Positions 24,275 through 35,278 of a stretch of DNA of 64,000 nt are shown here, piece after piece. The notes beneath the pieces were generated by a model. It was given only the letters and a program-made list of their open reading frames with translations, made no database searches and had not been told where the DNA came from. The position numbers and the translations under genes are program-made. The stretch covers positions 996,001 through 1,060,000 of the forward strand of contig JAPWDM010000035.1 in assembly GCA_035578155.1 (NCBI GenBank), written 5' to 3'. Source of the DNA: Brachynemurus nebulosus (lineage: Eukaryota > Arthropoda > Insecta > Neuroptera > Myrmeleontidae). The number at the start of each line of letters is the position of its first letter. Positions within the stretch are counted from its first letter, which is position 1.

Positions 24275-24344
24275 TTGAAATTTTAGTTTTTAAGAATATA
24301 TTTCATTTTTTTTCATACAAAATGTAAAAAAAGGAGAATTTAAC

Positions 24345-24521
24345 TTATTCAAAGGCACTACAATCGCTGCAATATATATTTCCATGATTCTCGCAGGTCG
24401 GTCGCTTGCACTTCGTGCAATATATTCGCGTTTTGCGGTCTTCCTCGAGGACACAAGCAGCATCGGGCTGGCTATATCTAATGTTTTGTTGCAAAATAAG
24501 GTCATTATAAGTGAATCCAAA
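24345..24521 (-). pseudogene. Relic of a piggyBac transposase C-terminal cysteine-rich domain
   Basis: On the minus strand an open stretch of 58 codons ends at a stop at 24345-24347. It contains DRKTRIYCTKCKRPTCENHG followed by NIYCSDC. The pattern CxxC, CxxH, CxxC matches the RING-like zinc-binding domain at the C-terminus of piggyBac transposases, which helps bind the element ends. The upstream side stops at once (stop at 24522-24524) and the catalytic domain is gone, so this is not a functional gene. An upstream Cys is followed by VLE where a second Cys of the first pair would be expected, suggesting decay or a variant. Its position inside TTAA/CCCTAGAA ends strongly supports the assignment. 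Confidence 0.75.
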
Positions 24522-24755
24522 TTATTTTAGCAAGAAAAATAAAAATAACTTACCTAAACAAAACACTGACGTAAACTACAAACTGGGGTACATATCAACC
24601 CCATACTAGCTTCACGTTTTCCCTTCGTCACAGTAGACAAGAAACCGCAGGGTTTCCCGACCTCACTCTACTGTTAGAACCTTGAACTAAATTATGGTAT
24701 AGGTGTTCAGTCGATAATGTTACTGACTAATTTAAAAACGTAGTTTAAAGTTTAC

Positions 24756-24777
24756 CTGGGGTAGATTTCTACCCCAG
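24756..24777. repeat. Subterminal palindrome of the piggyBac-like element
   Basis: CTGGGGTAGA-TT-TCTACCCCAG is a 10-bp perfect inverted repeat next to the right terminal repeat. A related CTGGGGTATATATTTACCCC lies near the left end, so this is a likely transposase-binding site. Confidence 0.7.
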
Positions 24778-24796
24778 TTTGTCGTTCTAGGGTTAA

Positions 24797-25530
24797 CTTT
24801 AATAAAAACAAGTCGTCAAGTGCAAGTTGTACTTGCGCTAACAGTGTTCCGTACAATCAGTTGTTTCTAGGAATTTTTTATAACGGGATGTGACGGTGGA
24901 TAAAATATTTTTCCTAATAAATAAATTTTATTCCTAAAGTATAACCCCTTTTTTGATTTCAGAACGATCGTGTTCGTATGTGTCACATCGTGAACGTATG
25001 TGTCCGGACTGTTATATTTTAAGAAGTTTTAGTTATGACCACTGATGGTGAGGGACATTACTTAGTGCGTGTCAAACACGCACTTGACGAATTTTTTATA
25101 AACTTTTATACGACCACTTCTCGCTGAGATATCGGACTTTGAATGGAAAAGGATCATTTCGTCTTTGACCATCGATATCTCAGCAACTAATGATCACACG
25201 GAAAATTGAACGGGTGTTTTAAAAACTCGAATAAATTCTCTACAAGGATTAGCCATTGTTTTTTCAGAAAAAAATTTTTTTGCATACTTTACATGAATTT
25301 GAAAAATCAAGAAAAAAAGAGCTTTTGGTGGCTCTTTCGAAAACCACTAATGTTAAGTGCGCCTTTTACAGTTCAATATACGCACAAAAACCCCACCAAG
25401 TTTAATCCATCCAGCCGTTTTTGTATTTCATTCGATTGAATTTTTGAAAAAATTAAAGGATCATTTTTTTGATCTTAAACTTTCATAATCTTCAACAAAA
25501 TGAAAAAAAAAATTTTTCTCAGCTTTTTTC
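24797..25530. other. No gene; repeat family B terminus at 24812
   Basis: A GTCGTCAAGTGCAAGTTGTA block with GTTCCGTACAATCAG matches 3224 and 3724. The rest shows only short, unrecognised frames. Confidence 0.5.
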
Positions 25531-25632
25531 ACATTTTTATCAGTAACAGTATTTAAATTTATAAAAAAAAGAAAATTTCTTAGAAAATTTCTTTTTTTTT
25601 ATAAATTTAAATACTGTTATTGATAAAAATGT
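25531..25632. repeat. 102-bp near-perfect hairpin
   Basis: ACATTTTTATCAGTAACAGT to the right and its inverse ending TGATAAAAATGT form arms of about 49 bp with almost no loop and one or two mismatches. Possibly a MITE or cruciform-forming site. Confidence 0.85.
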
Positions 25633-25915
25633 CAGCTTTTTATTTTTGGATTTATTAACGTCTGTCGGGTCAACTAGTACCTACTTTATAAACTTTAAAT
25701 TTTACGTTTATTTCTATACAAAATTATTAAAGTATTGTTCCTTTTTTGGATGTATAAGTACAAAAAAATTGTAAAATATATTTCAATTTCAATTTCAATT
25801 TTGGTCAGCTCTACTAATCGTCGCCATTCACCTTTTTATCATCTCTTTTAACTCCAATTTCCCGTAGAGTAGAAATTACATGAGTTTTGTAATTTTTTAT
25901 TTTTTTCGTAAACTA

Positions 25916-25916
<1 letters not shown>

Positions 25917-25990
<74 letters not shown>
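25917..25990. repeat. (TA)n microsatellite
   Basis: Uninterrupted TA tract of 74 bp. Confidence 0.99.
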
Positions 25991-25994
<4 letters not shown>

Positions 25995-26755
25995 CTTTTA
26001 TAATTTAAGACCTTCAATTATTATACAATAAACAGCCACGCTGTATGTAATAGCTTCTCCATCATAAATTTCTACTTCCTTTTTTTTTTGATAAAAAAGT
26101 ATCTGTTTCGATAATCATATAACTTCCTTATAGCAATTTCGATTTGAACAATGGGAATGACCATGAACAAATTGAAAGATGAAAAAACAAGAACATCTTT
26201 TACCCATCATCCACCCGGCAATATTCTCAGTGTTGTTCTCTGAAGTACTCTTCATATCATCTTTATATTTACAATTCACCTATCAGCTATCACATTTTGT
26301 TTTATTATTTGTATTTTATATTTATTTATCATCTATTTCAATCGTGTTCATTACTTTTAGATATTGTGCATCTTTGTTGTTTTTTTTCTGTACGTATGTA
26401 CATATTATGTATATATATTTTTTTATTCTTTATTTATTTATCATAAATTCGTTTTTATTACTTTTCTCTTCAGTTTACTTTTACATTTTGTTTTTTCTCT
26501 TTTTGATATATTTTATTTAAATGATTACAGTCCATTACAAAATTGTTCAAAATAACATCAAAACGCTGGTTTATCACAGTTTATTTTTTTTTTAAAAACA
26601 GGTGAAAAATACTAATGTTAAAAAAAAAAGTATTAAGGTATTTAAAAATAAAAAAATTTGGGGGGACAGATCAACAGACTCAACTTCCCATTGGATGTCC
26701 TTAAGGCTTAAAGATTAGAGACTACTGTACACAAATAATTCTTTTTTCATTTCAG
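25991..26755. other. AT-rich stretch ending in a good splice acceptor
   Basis: T-rich open frames at 26179-26520 have low-complexity Phe/Ile/Leu composition and no gene signature. The final bases CTTTTTTCATTTCAG (to 26755) form a strong polypyrimidine tract and acceptor. Confidence 0.5.
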
Positions 26756-26864
26756 GTGGCTCGTCCCCGCCAAAGTCGTCGACAGGGACTTCACCTCTAC
26801 GGCCCACTGGGGGGCTTCACGCCCTATATCTTATGCGGAAGTCTACTCCTCATTAAACAAATGA
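26756..26864 (+). CDS. Candidate terminal coding exon of an unidentified gene
   Basis: Directly after a strong splice acceptor, one base completes a split codon. A frame then follows of 35 codons, WLVPAKVVDRDF...ISYAEVYSSLNK, and a TGA at 26862-26864. Codons mostly end in C or G, in contrast to the surrounding AT-rich DNA, which suggests selected coding sequence. ISYAEV fits a tyrosine-based I-x-Y-x-x-V signal, but one motif is weak evidence. The phase suits the candidate first exon at 10368-10435, which would give a 58-residue product if no other exons intervene. An alternative frame starting GTG is open for longer but has poorer codon composition. I do not recognise the protein. Confidence 0.35.
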
Positions 26865-26984
26865 TATCGTCATTTATTATTCTCGAGACAATGCGGGAAG
26901 ATAAATATTTCACAAAAAGTTTTTAATATCGTTTTTAGCGAATTTTCGAATCGAAAACTCAGCTATTACGCCTGATCCTGAAAC
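26865..26984. other. Possible 3' untranslated sequence
   Basis: Follows the candidate terminal exon. No clear AATAAA signal is visible close by. Confidence 0.3.
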
Positions 26985-27156
26985 AGTGTTATAGAAAAGT
27001 TCGTGCTATAATAGGGTTTTCTGTTGTTTATTAAGTCGTGTTATATCGAAACCGTGTTCTAAGAGTATCACGTTGTACGAGGGCTGTCGCAATTTCAGTA
27101 CCGTGTTATATCGAAATCGTGTTCTAAAGAGTACCGTGTTATACGAGGGTTGACTG
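26985..27156 (-). mobile_element. Tigger/pogo-like terminus with internal repeats
   Basis: On the minus strand the block starts CAGTCAACCCTCGTATAACA after a TA dinucleotide, the typical end of Tigger/pogo elements. Inside, a 'CGTGTTATATCGAAA(C/T)CGTG' block with a TCTAA(A)GAGTA follow-up is repeated. The opposite end was not found, so this is a fragment or solo end. Confidence 0.6.
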
Positions 27157-27397
27157 TATCATAAAAATATGAATTGAAATGGGTGGATCAAATAAAAAAA
27201 TTATTGGTAAAAATTATTTAATAATACCTAATTTAATGGTATGTTATCTCTTTCCAACTTTCATTCAATATACATAAATCCGTAAGTGAAATCTTTAATT
27301 TGGCAATTGAAATAAGGGATAAAAAGAAAAAATGAAAATAAACTTAATTTATGTACTACTTCAAAGATCAGTATCGTTTAATTTTTTTAAAGGACAG
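27157..27397. other. No gene seen
   Basis: Short AT-rich interval between repeats. Confidence 0.5.
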
Positions 27398-28045
27398 CTA
27401 GCTATTTTATTAGTTTATTAGACATTTGGACTAAATTTGAGTTAAAATTTGTTTTATGCATTTTAGAAAATAGAGGACAGTAAAAAAAATTGAAATATTA
27501 GTTCTAAAAAAAAAAAAATATATCAAGTTATATATACCTACCGTCCCATAGTACTATTAGTATATACAATATAATATACACGGTATGTTATATACACAGT
27601 TTTAAAAAAACAGATAAAAAAGTGGATATCTTCATTTTCCTACATAAAATTATTGTAGTTTTTCACAATCAATATTTTTCATTGTTATCTCTTTTCAACT
27701 GTGTATTTTTAATGCTGCATTAATTTTTTATTTTAATTTGTTGTGGCGGTTACGTGCATTAATTTTAAACATAACTATATTAATTTTATTCGGATATAAT
27801 TGTTTCCAAACACTTATTCACTTGAGTGAGTGTTTCACATGTAAACTATATGATTGAATTTGTTTGTTGATTCGTATTTGAAGTTGTACCAATCAGTTGT
27901 GTAAAGTGAGTGAGTGATTCAGTTCATAAAAACGAGTGAGCGAATTGTGTCAAGTGAGTGAGTGATTCAATTCATTGAATCGACTCACCACAGTAAACGG
28001 ATTCAAAAGATTCAACTCACTAAAAAGAGTGATTTTTCCCATAAC
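27398..28045. repeat. Rearranged second copy of the 2.1-3.2 kb hAT-like repeat
   Basis: 27398-27605 is the reverse complement of 2385-2580 (including the ACTAATAGTACTATGGGACG block). 27625-28045 matches 2723-3150 in direct orientation. The two modules are therefore in head-to-head order here but head-to-tail at the first locus. Ends with AGAGTGATTTTTCCCATAAC as in copy 1. Confidence 0.85.
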
Positions 28046-31034
28046 TAGCTGTTTACTATAACCTAGGTACCAAATGACCGTTAGAATGCGTACACTGCAT
28101 TCAACTGTGCGGGTATCATTGGCGTTTTGTACGTAAGAAGACATTCAAATAGAAACAAAATAAAACTCATAGTGTAACTTGTATTAGAGTAGGACTTTAA
28201 GTTTCATCTTAAGGTCCTTTGCACATGCAGTAAGAGATACTTTACCTTTTTATTATTAATGTACACACCATGCTCTACTCACTAGCATGTGTTACAATAT
28301 TGTACAAACGGGGCCCAAATCCCATAGGTTGTGGGACAAGGTTCTTTTGACATTTAATATAATGGATTAAATTTTAAATGCTATAAAAAATTAGATAGCT
28401 CAGACTTGAGTCTCTTATCTCTTTATGTAAACATCACGTAGCATTTCCCCCTCGTTCTCACTCTAACCTACCACGCGGCTTATAGAAATTCCCTTATTTG
28501 TACATAGACAACGTCTTACTGACTTAAGAACGAAATGTCGAAAATATAAATTTACTTTTTGAAATTTTGTACTTCCAACTTTATATGATTCTTGAACTTA
28601 CCACCTGTAATTGAAACATACACAAATTCTATTATAGAACATTTGTTTCATAAAAGTCACGAATAAAATTATGATAAAACGTATAAAATTTATTTTAATT
28701 GATCACGATGATAATTGTTATTTTTTATTTTAATTAATATTTTCTTAAGAGAAATAAATAACTGTAATATATTTTTTGTAATTTTTTTAAATGAATATGC
28801 TGAATTGTAACAATTTACACCTGCCGCTATTGTATCGTGTATATTGTTAATATATTAACTCCAGTTTCTTTTTTCCTTATGAATTTTTTCCTCTTGTAGA
28901 CAGTTCAATTGAACGAGTGACCTGCGAGCAATTTATTTACATACGTAACTTATAATGTTATAAAAATAGTACTTTTGTGTATAACTAATTAAAAAATTAA
29001 ATGAACAAATAAATTGTTGATGACAAGCAACGATGGTGTGGTGGTTTGGTGCCGATTGGTGATCCCATCTAACACCTTGTGCTAAAAGTTTTTTTTGTTA
29101 GCTAAATTGAAAATTGGTTTATTTATGATAGAGTAGTTTCAGGAGTTGCAAACGCCAGTTAATATGTTTGGTTTATTGTTGAACAAGAACAATATATTTC
29201 GCAGGCGTTACATATGTCTTCTGGCAATTCACTTTACACCTTGAAACACCTTAAACATAGTGGGAACGTTCGATTTATAATGAACTTATTTTTTATTATA
29301 GTAAATAAATACATATTTTCTTTTTAGCAATATTAAGGGCCCCGTTTTTAATCCTTGAATGGACTATAATTTTAATGAATTTCGTCTGATAATAATCGGG
29401 CCGTGGACAAAAGCGCACACGGTCAAATTAACCCCTACTGCGATCCCTAAATAAGTAGTTTTATGACAGGACAAAAGCGCACAGTTATAAAAATAGGTAC
29501 ATACAAAATAAATTTATTTTTATGTTTTATGATTTTTGATCTTCTTTGATATTATATAACTAGGTAATTAAAATATTAAAATTCACCAAGTGGGTGTTTC
29601 AAACGAGTTACTTAGATGGTTACTTGCACATGTGTTATTTGAGTAGAGTCAGTTACGTGAAAATTTCATTTCCTAAATCTTTTAAAGAAACACACAAATT
29701 TTGAAGTTCAGTATTTCACAAATGAGACTTGAAAATTAAAATAGGTTAAAGGAACCTCAACTTAATTTTAAAAGTTCTTTCTAACGATATCTTGATTGAA
29801 ATAGGTAGATGGAATTATTGCTGGCGTTGTGAAAAATTTTTTTGTTCATTTTCTAGTGTTCCATTTAATGATTTGGACTTTAATTTTTCAGGGATGTTTT
29901 TTATTGTCGAAACATACTCTTGATACAAAAATTCATTTACTGGCGACCGTCTCATCCATTTTAAATTATTTGGTGAATTTTTGGAAATTTGACTGCCTGT
30001 CTTCAAAAGTCACTGCCTCATTTTGGCCGAATTAATTTTAATTGGGTCTTTTTATCAAACGCTCTTATCTGTATTTTTTCAAATTTCTTGAATGCACTGT
30101 TGAAAAATTCCGGGGAAAAAGGGGGCTAAAAATAATCTCAGTTTGAAACTCGAGCTTTACTAACCAAGCTTAAAATGGTAAAAGTTGAAAATGGTAAAAG
30201 AAACTCAACTTCATTTTTCAAGTTTCTTCTAATAAATTCTACAAGATATGGTACCTGAAAGAAATTACATCGCCACTTTCTAATACGGGGAAGCACTTTA
30301 TTTAAGAAATTTTCTTTATTAATTTTCTTTATTAATTACATATTAATTGAAATCTACTCTTGTAGCATATAGTTACATACGGTTATTACACGAAAACAAT
30401 TTTACCTATATTTTTACCAATTTTATCGATATTTAGGAATTTTAGCAGTCGTACATAAAGCTTTGTATGCAACTTGTACATAATTTAACTTTATCAACTC
30501 GCCTTTTTTTATTGGCCTCGCTCGCAAGCTCGCTCAGCCATAAACACGGCTCGTTCATAAAGATCTTCATTATGTACTTGTTACATAAATAGCTATTATC
30601 TATTAATATTATTTTTATCATTACTATTGTCTATTATACATACTCGTATATTACTGTTGGATGAGTAGGCACTTCAGAATTTCATGTAATTTAAGGCGAT
30701 TTTCGGAGAGTTTTTGTTAAGTTTTCTTGTATTCATCTTTAGTACTAGTTGCGATCTTGTCCTGTCGTTTATTATCTATACAATTCAATTTTCTCTTTGA
30801 ATATCCTATGTAGTAAATATATAGCAAAAATTGTTGTAGTAACGGTTAAATTAATTCTTTTTACATTGAACAAAAATGTTGCATATCGTTTACTAAGTTT
30901 ATACTTTCTCTTTTTCAGGTTGGTTCACGTTATTCCTTTTTGACTCCAGAACTTAATCATCAGTGTTCAACTAATTTAACACATACAGTATCAGTAAGTT
31001 TCATTATAGTTAAACATAATATTTTACCATAGTA
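28046..31034. other. Long AT-rich stretch, no gene seen
   Basis: No supported gene. The word GGACAAAAGCGCACA occurs twice (29407 and 29468), and GCGCACTTTTGTCC lies inverted near 34684; these may be fragments of one repeat. Open frames around 29815-30035 overlap on both strands and show no family signature. Confidence 0.45.
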
Positions 31035-31036
31035 TA

Positions 31037-31266
31037 GGGTAAAAGCCCCCTTTGTGGAACGGTATCTAATACTGGAACAGTTTTGACATTTACATATTTA
31101 TTTCTTTAATTAAGTAAGGAAACTTTAAATGCGAGGTGAATTTAAATTGAAAAACAATCATTCTATTAATAATGATTTTTCTTATCAGACGTTTCTTTCA
31201 GAAATAACTTAATTAATATGTAAGTGTTCATAATTAGATACCGTTCAACAAAGGGGGCTTTTACCC
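31037..31266 (+). mobile_element. 230-bp TA-flanked MITE, copy 1
   Basis: Ends GGGTAAAAGCCCCCTTTG and CAAAGGGGGCTTTTACCC, part of about 35-bp terminal inverted repeats, flanked by TA on both sides. A copy of the same length lies inverted at 35049-35278. Consistent with a Tc1/mariner-type MITE; non-coding. Confidence 0.9.
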
Positions 31267-31681
31267 TACTAAAGTTTAAAATTTTTATTATATGGAGCAA
31301 AGAGCCATATCGAACATTACTTCGTTATTCTTATTAGCCAAACAATTTATGAACATTGTTTACATCGCTATATGATTATTTGACCATGTGAACAATCAAA
31401 TGATTATATTATGGACTGCCATCGTTTTGGAATTATTTCAATTACTGTTTTATTTCAATTAATTAATTAAGTTAGTGCAACCTGCGTTCACTTAATTCAA
31501 ATCCTTTTTGTCCAAGACCAATATTTACTTGACTTTAAAGCTGAGCGTCCACTAGGTAGGAAACGTAATACGGCACGGCAAAATGTGGAATTTTTTACGG
31601 TAGGTCTGTCCACTTGTGAATGCGGCGCTGCGAGATGCGATGTTGCATAGAGCACATTATTTTATGTATTTAGGGTTGGGC
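31267..31681. other. No gene seen
   Basis: Nothing recognisable. Confidence 0.5.
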
Positions 31682-32540
31682 GGGGTAAAAAAAAGACAAA
31701 ATCAAATCTTTTCATTTTCATGTAGAAAATATTTGAATTTTTAGACAAAAAAAATACTGTATGATGTTAAATTGTTTGTATTTTACGATTTTTCCTGTTT
31801 TTTTGTGTGTTTTTTTTACCCGCCAAGTGGGGTAAAAAAAACAGAGTGGAGGGTAAATAAGAGACAGACCTTTAACTAATAGGATACTGCAAGTACATGA
31901 TTGGAAGGGTAAAAAATAGACAGCTTGGGTAATTAGAAGTACAACACTCTATTTCACAACTCTATCTCCACTACAAAATTTTTTATAGATATATTTAAAT
32001 TTTACGTATTTTACCAAAAACTTTAGTTAAGATTAAGCAGTAAGAAAAGTCAGAAAAAGTTAACTGATATAAAAGCTTGGCTCACAGGAAATTTCTTTGG
32101 ACTTTAAATATTAAAATAATTTTTATTTAAGAAACGTACAACTAACACAAAATTTATTGCAGCTCATTAAAAAACCAAATATGTTAATTTGAGGCTGTCT
32201 TTTTTTTTACACCACTTTACATAAAGTAAAAAAATAAATCAAAATAATCTATGAATGAGTTAAAAATACTAAATGTGTGCAGTAAAGCATAGTTATCCAT
32301 TATAAAAACATAAATAAATTTTCATGGATCAAAAATACAAATTTTCGAATGAGCTTAAATTGATATCCATGAAAACCGTCTGCTCACTAACAAAAAAATT
32401 GTTTTATTGAAGAATCAGTCTTTTTTTAATCCATAAAATATACATAAACATGCCGTTATCTAGTTTTAAAATGAAAATCCTTGTTAATAATTTTTAATTT
32501 TTCTAAATGTTAACCCCTTGTTTTGTCTTTTTTTTACCCC
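31682..32540. mobile_element. Inverted-repeat element with GGGGTAAAAAAAAGACAAAA ends
   Basis: The first and last 20 bp are perfect inverted repeats. GGGGTAAAAAA-like words also recur internally near 31830 and 31908. No target duplication was found, and the A-rich composition makes chance more likely than usual. Confidence 0.5.
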
Positions 32541-33384
32541 ACTTTTTTCTTTTTTTTTTTAACGTATAAAAAAAAATTAAAAGCAGTCGGACCAGTTAAA
32601 TAAAACTTTGTACTTTACATTACTAAAGCATGTAGAATAACAAGAAAAAAATACAGCACTCTATCTTATCAGATTTTTTACGTACTGAAAAAGTTTATCG
32701 TCGCGAAATGAAAGTTTTTCTCTCATGAATAACATGAATAACAGAGGTTTGGGAAAAAAATTTTTTATGTTATAATGCCCGTTCCAAAAAATTATTTTTT
32801 GGCCCAGACAGCATAAAATACTAATGTATTTTGTTGTAATATTTTTTATTTTTTGAATTTAACACTGTTGAGTTTAATATAAGTAGGGTCAGTTAGGGAA
32901 CAGTGACTCGGTCGGGTACAGTGGCTTAGGTACGCTTCGTGAAAAATGAAAGATGGTATTTGTTTGTACACTTACTCATCGGATGTGCACAGCAATCGAA
33001 TACATTAAAACTAGTCGATCAGCAACTCTAGCGATATGTGTATGTAATATTAATTGTTTTGTGTTTTTATGCTGCTAAAATTACTTTCAAAGGTTAGTTT
33101 CAACTATTAATTCTGAACTATTTGAAATAGTTTATGATTTGTAGTAATTTGGTCGAAAAATAAGTCTAGTTTAAATGGTTTTAACAAATGTTTTGCAACT
33201 TAATTATTGAAATTTGGATTCATGTTCAATGAAAAAGTCAAAATGGCGACAAGGTACACACTGACTCAGATTGAAGAAGTACACAGTGACTCATGAGTCA
33301 TTGTGTACTTCTATTAAAAGTATTAAATTTTTTATGTACCTAGACAAACTTTAATTGTTTTCAAGGATAAATTTTACTTACAGA
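32541..33384. other. No gene; CAGTGACTC-rich sequence
   Basis: GTACAGTG and CAGTGACTC words occur near 32897, 33255 and 33280, including GTACACAGTGACTCATGAGT followed by the inverse. This may be the terminal region of the element holding the frame at 33385. Confidence 0.35.
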
Positions 33385-33699
33385 ATGCCACGTCGCAAGC
33401 TATTAGTGCGAAAAATAGGCTGCCATACAAGAGAAGAAATAAAAAATGGATTACTTTTAATAAGGGGTGGTAAGGGTGGCAAAGAATGCAGGAGTTCATA
33501 TCCTCACCTTGCATCCTCATACTTCATCCAAGCTGCAACCACTCGACGTCGGAATTTAAAGTCCCAAGGACCTAATACGTTGTTTGATAAACACGGTAAA
33601 CACGGCTTTTCTCTGAAATTCGGCTTACAACGTGGCAACGACTGTCTCAACGAATCAGAGCTATTGAATTTCTTATTTCAAATTTATAAACGTCAATAG
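33385..33699 (+). pseudogene. Possible DNA-transposon (pipsqueak/pogo-like) ORF fragment
   Basis: After a CTTACAG acceptor-like site, a 104-codon frame starts MPRRKLLVRKIGCHTREEIK. It is basic at the N-terminus, then has a Gly/Lys-rich stretch and ends NESELLNFLFQIYKRQ. The MPR...K start and the late 'ExELxxFL...KRQ' pattern faintly recall the pipsqueak-type helix-turn-helix and adjacent region of pogo/Tigger transposases, but helix residues are not convincing. It could equally be an unrelated short gene or chance. No catalytic domain follows. Confidence 0.25.
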
Positions 33700-34144
<445 letters not shown>

Positions 34145-34488
34145 AGTTTTATTTTTTATAAATTATAATTTGAGTACATATAAAAGCGTTTGTATGTTGA
34201 TATCTCTACTTTAAACATAAAGTGCCGCCGTATCGCTTCACTTTGGTTTAATTATGAACACATGATTTGTATATATGTACATTATGTGTGTAAAAATGTT
34301 TTTTACTGTTTTTATTCGAACTGATATGGGTGGATATATCACAATAGAATGATTTTATAATTTCGTATGAGTTGTCAAATAATAATGTGAGTCACAGAGT
34401 TATAATCAGATCAGGGACATGAAATTAAATTTCCATTTGTTAGAGAATAATATTAAAATTCACATAGTGTTTGAAAAATTATCAAAAC

Positions 34489-34560
34489 TGGATCGGCTGG
34501 GACTCGAACCCGGATCCCTTGGTTGCTAGCCAAGCGCCTTACCAATTAGGCCACCGACCG
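34489..34560 (-). tRNA. tRNA-like gene, anticodon AGC (Ala)
   Basis: On the minus strand the 72-nt sequence folds as a tRNA. It has a GCCT/AGGC D stem and a CTTGG/CCAAG anticodon stem around CTAGCAA (anticodon AGC). The TTCGAGT T loop and the TGGCCTAATTGGTAAGGC box A region are intact. A TTTT terminator starts two bases after the discriminator A. The acceptor stem has a G-T pair at the third position, the classic alanine identity element. Defects are a C-C mismatch at the first acceptor pair and one mismatch in the T stem. Its D-arm and T-arm look more like tRNA-Arg(CCT) than ordinary tRNA-Ala, so it could be a diverged tRNA, a pseudogene or the head of a tRNA-derived SINE. Confidence 0.6.
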
Positions 34561-35048
34561 TTCGTTCGAGTGCCACTCCAATTCTGACAATCAGTCAAAC
34601 ACATCCTCTCTTTAATGCGAGACGCAGTTACATTTTTAATTTCCAATGTTATCGAGTGCCTGTGAAACATTATCAATGTATGGCGCACTTTTGTCCGTAT
34701 TTACGCACACACCTTTATTGGTACAGTTATTATTTATTTTTTTGATGTTCCGGGTAACTTCTGTACAAAAATTGTTTAAATTTTATGAAAACTTTTGACA
34801 ATGATTAAATTTCCCTGACTGGCGTTTCGAAATGATATCATTGTTTCATAAAAAGTTTTGCAGCGATTTGGCTTTTCCTATTTCTATTTCTCCTATTTTT
34901 CCATTCAATAATTATTATATACCACCTAATCTCATCCTAAAGATATTTAACGTTGTATAACAATACAATTTTCTTGTTCTAAATTCCATAAGAGGCAAAT
35001 TTTTTAATATTATTAATTTTTAAAAATAAATATTAAATATTAGATATA
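34561..35048. other. No gene seen
   Basis: AT-rich flank upstream of the tRNA-like gene; nothing recognisable. Confidence 0.5.
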
Positions 35049-35278
35049 GGGTAAAAGCCCCCTTTGTGGAACGGTATCTAATTATGAACATTTACATATT
35101 AATGAAGTTATTTCTGAAAGAAACGTCTGATAACAAAAATTATTATTAATAGAATGATTGTTTTTCAATTTAAATTCACCTTGCATCTAAAGTTTCCTTA
35201 CTTAATTAAAGAAATAAATATGTAAATGTCAAAACTGTTCCAGTATTAGATACCGTTCCACAAAGGGGGCTTTTACCC
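35049..35278 (-). mobile_element. 230-bp TA-flanked MITE, copy 2
   Basis: Same terminal repeats, length and TA flanks as 31037-31266, but inverted. The internal sequence is nearly identical with a few substitutions, so both copies are fairly young. Confidence 0.9.

Larger units (their letters stand above)
16217..24792. mobile_element. Giant piggyBac-like non-autonomous foldback element (8.6 kb)
   Basis: The element begins TTAA|CCCTAGAACGACAAACT and ends with the exact 17-bp inverse followed by TTAA. TTAA duplications plus CCCTAGAA-type ends are the hallmark of piggyBac elements. Subterminal CAAACTGGGGTA...ACCCC motifs occur at the left end (16254-16280) and twice near the right end. The interior is an inverted repeat: left arm 16664-20752, right arm 20761-24274, each mostly satellite monomers. 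Near the right end a relic of a piggyBac transposase C-terminus remains (24345-24521), indicating derivation from an autonomous element by internal loss. Mobilisation would need a transposase from elsewhere. The termini are firm; how the satellite was acquired is inference. Confidence 0.85.

Noticed and set aside
26179..26555. 113-codon Phe/Leu/Ile-rich frame that looks like a membrane protein
   Set aside because: T-rich low-complexity DNA on the plus strand yields such frames by chance; two overlapping frames are open at once.
30505..30580. GCTCGCAAGCTCGCTCAG block as a possible structured RNA
   Set aside because: The short repeats do not make a stable, extended hairpin and no RNA family signature is visible.
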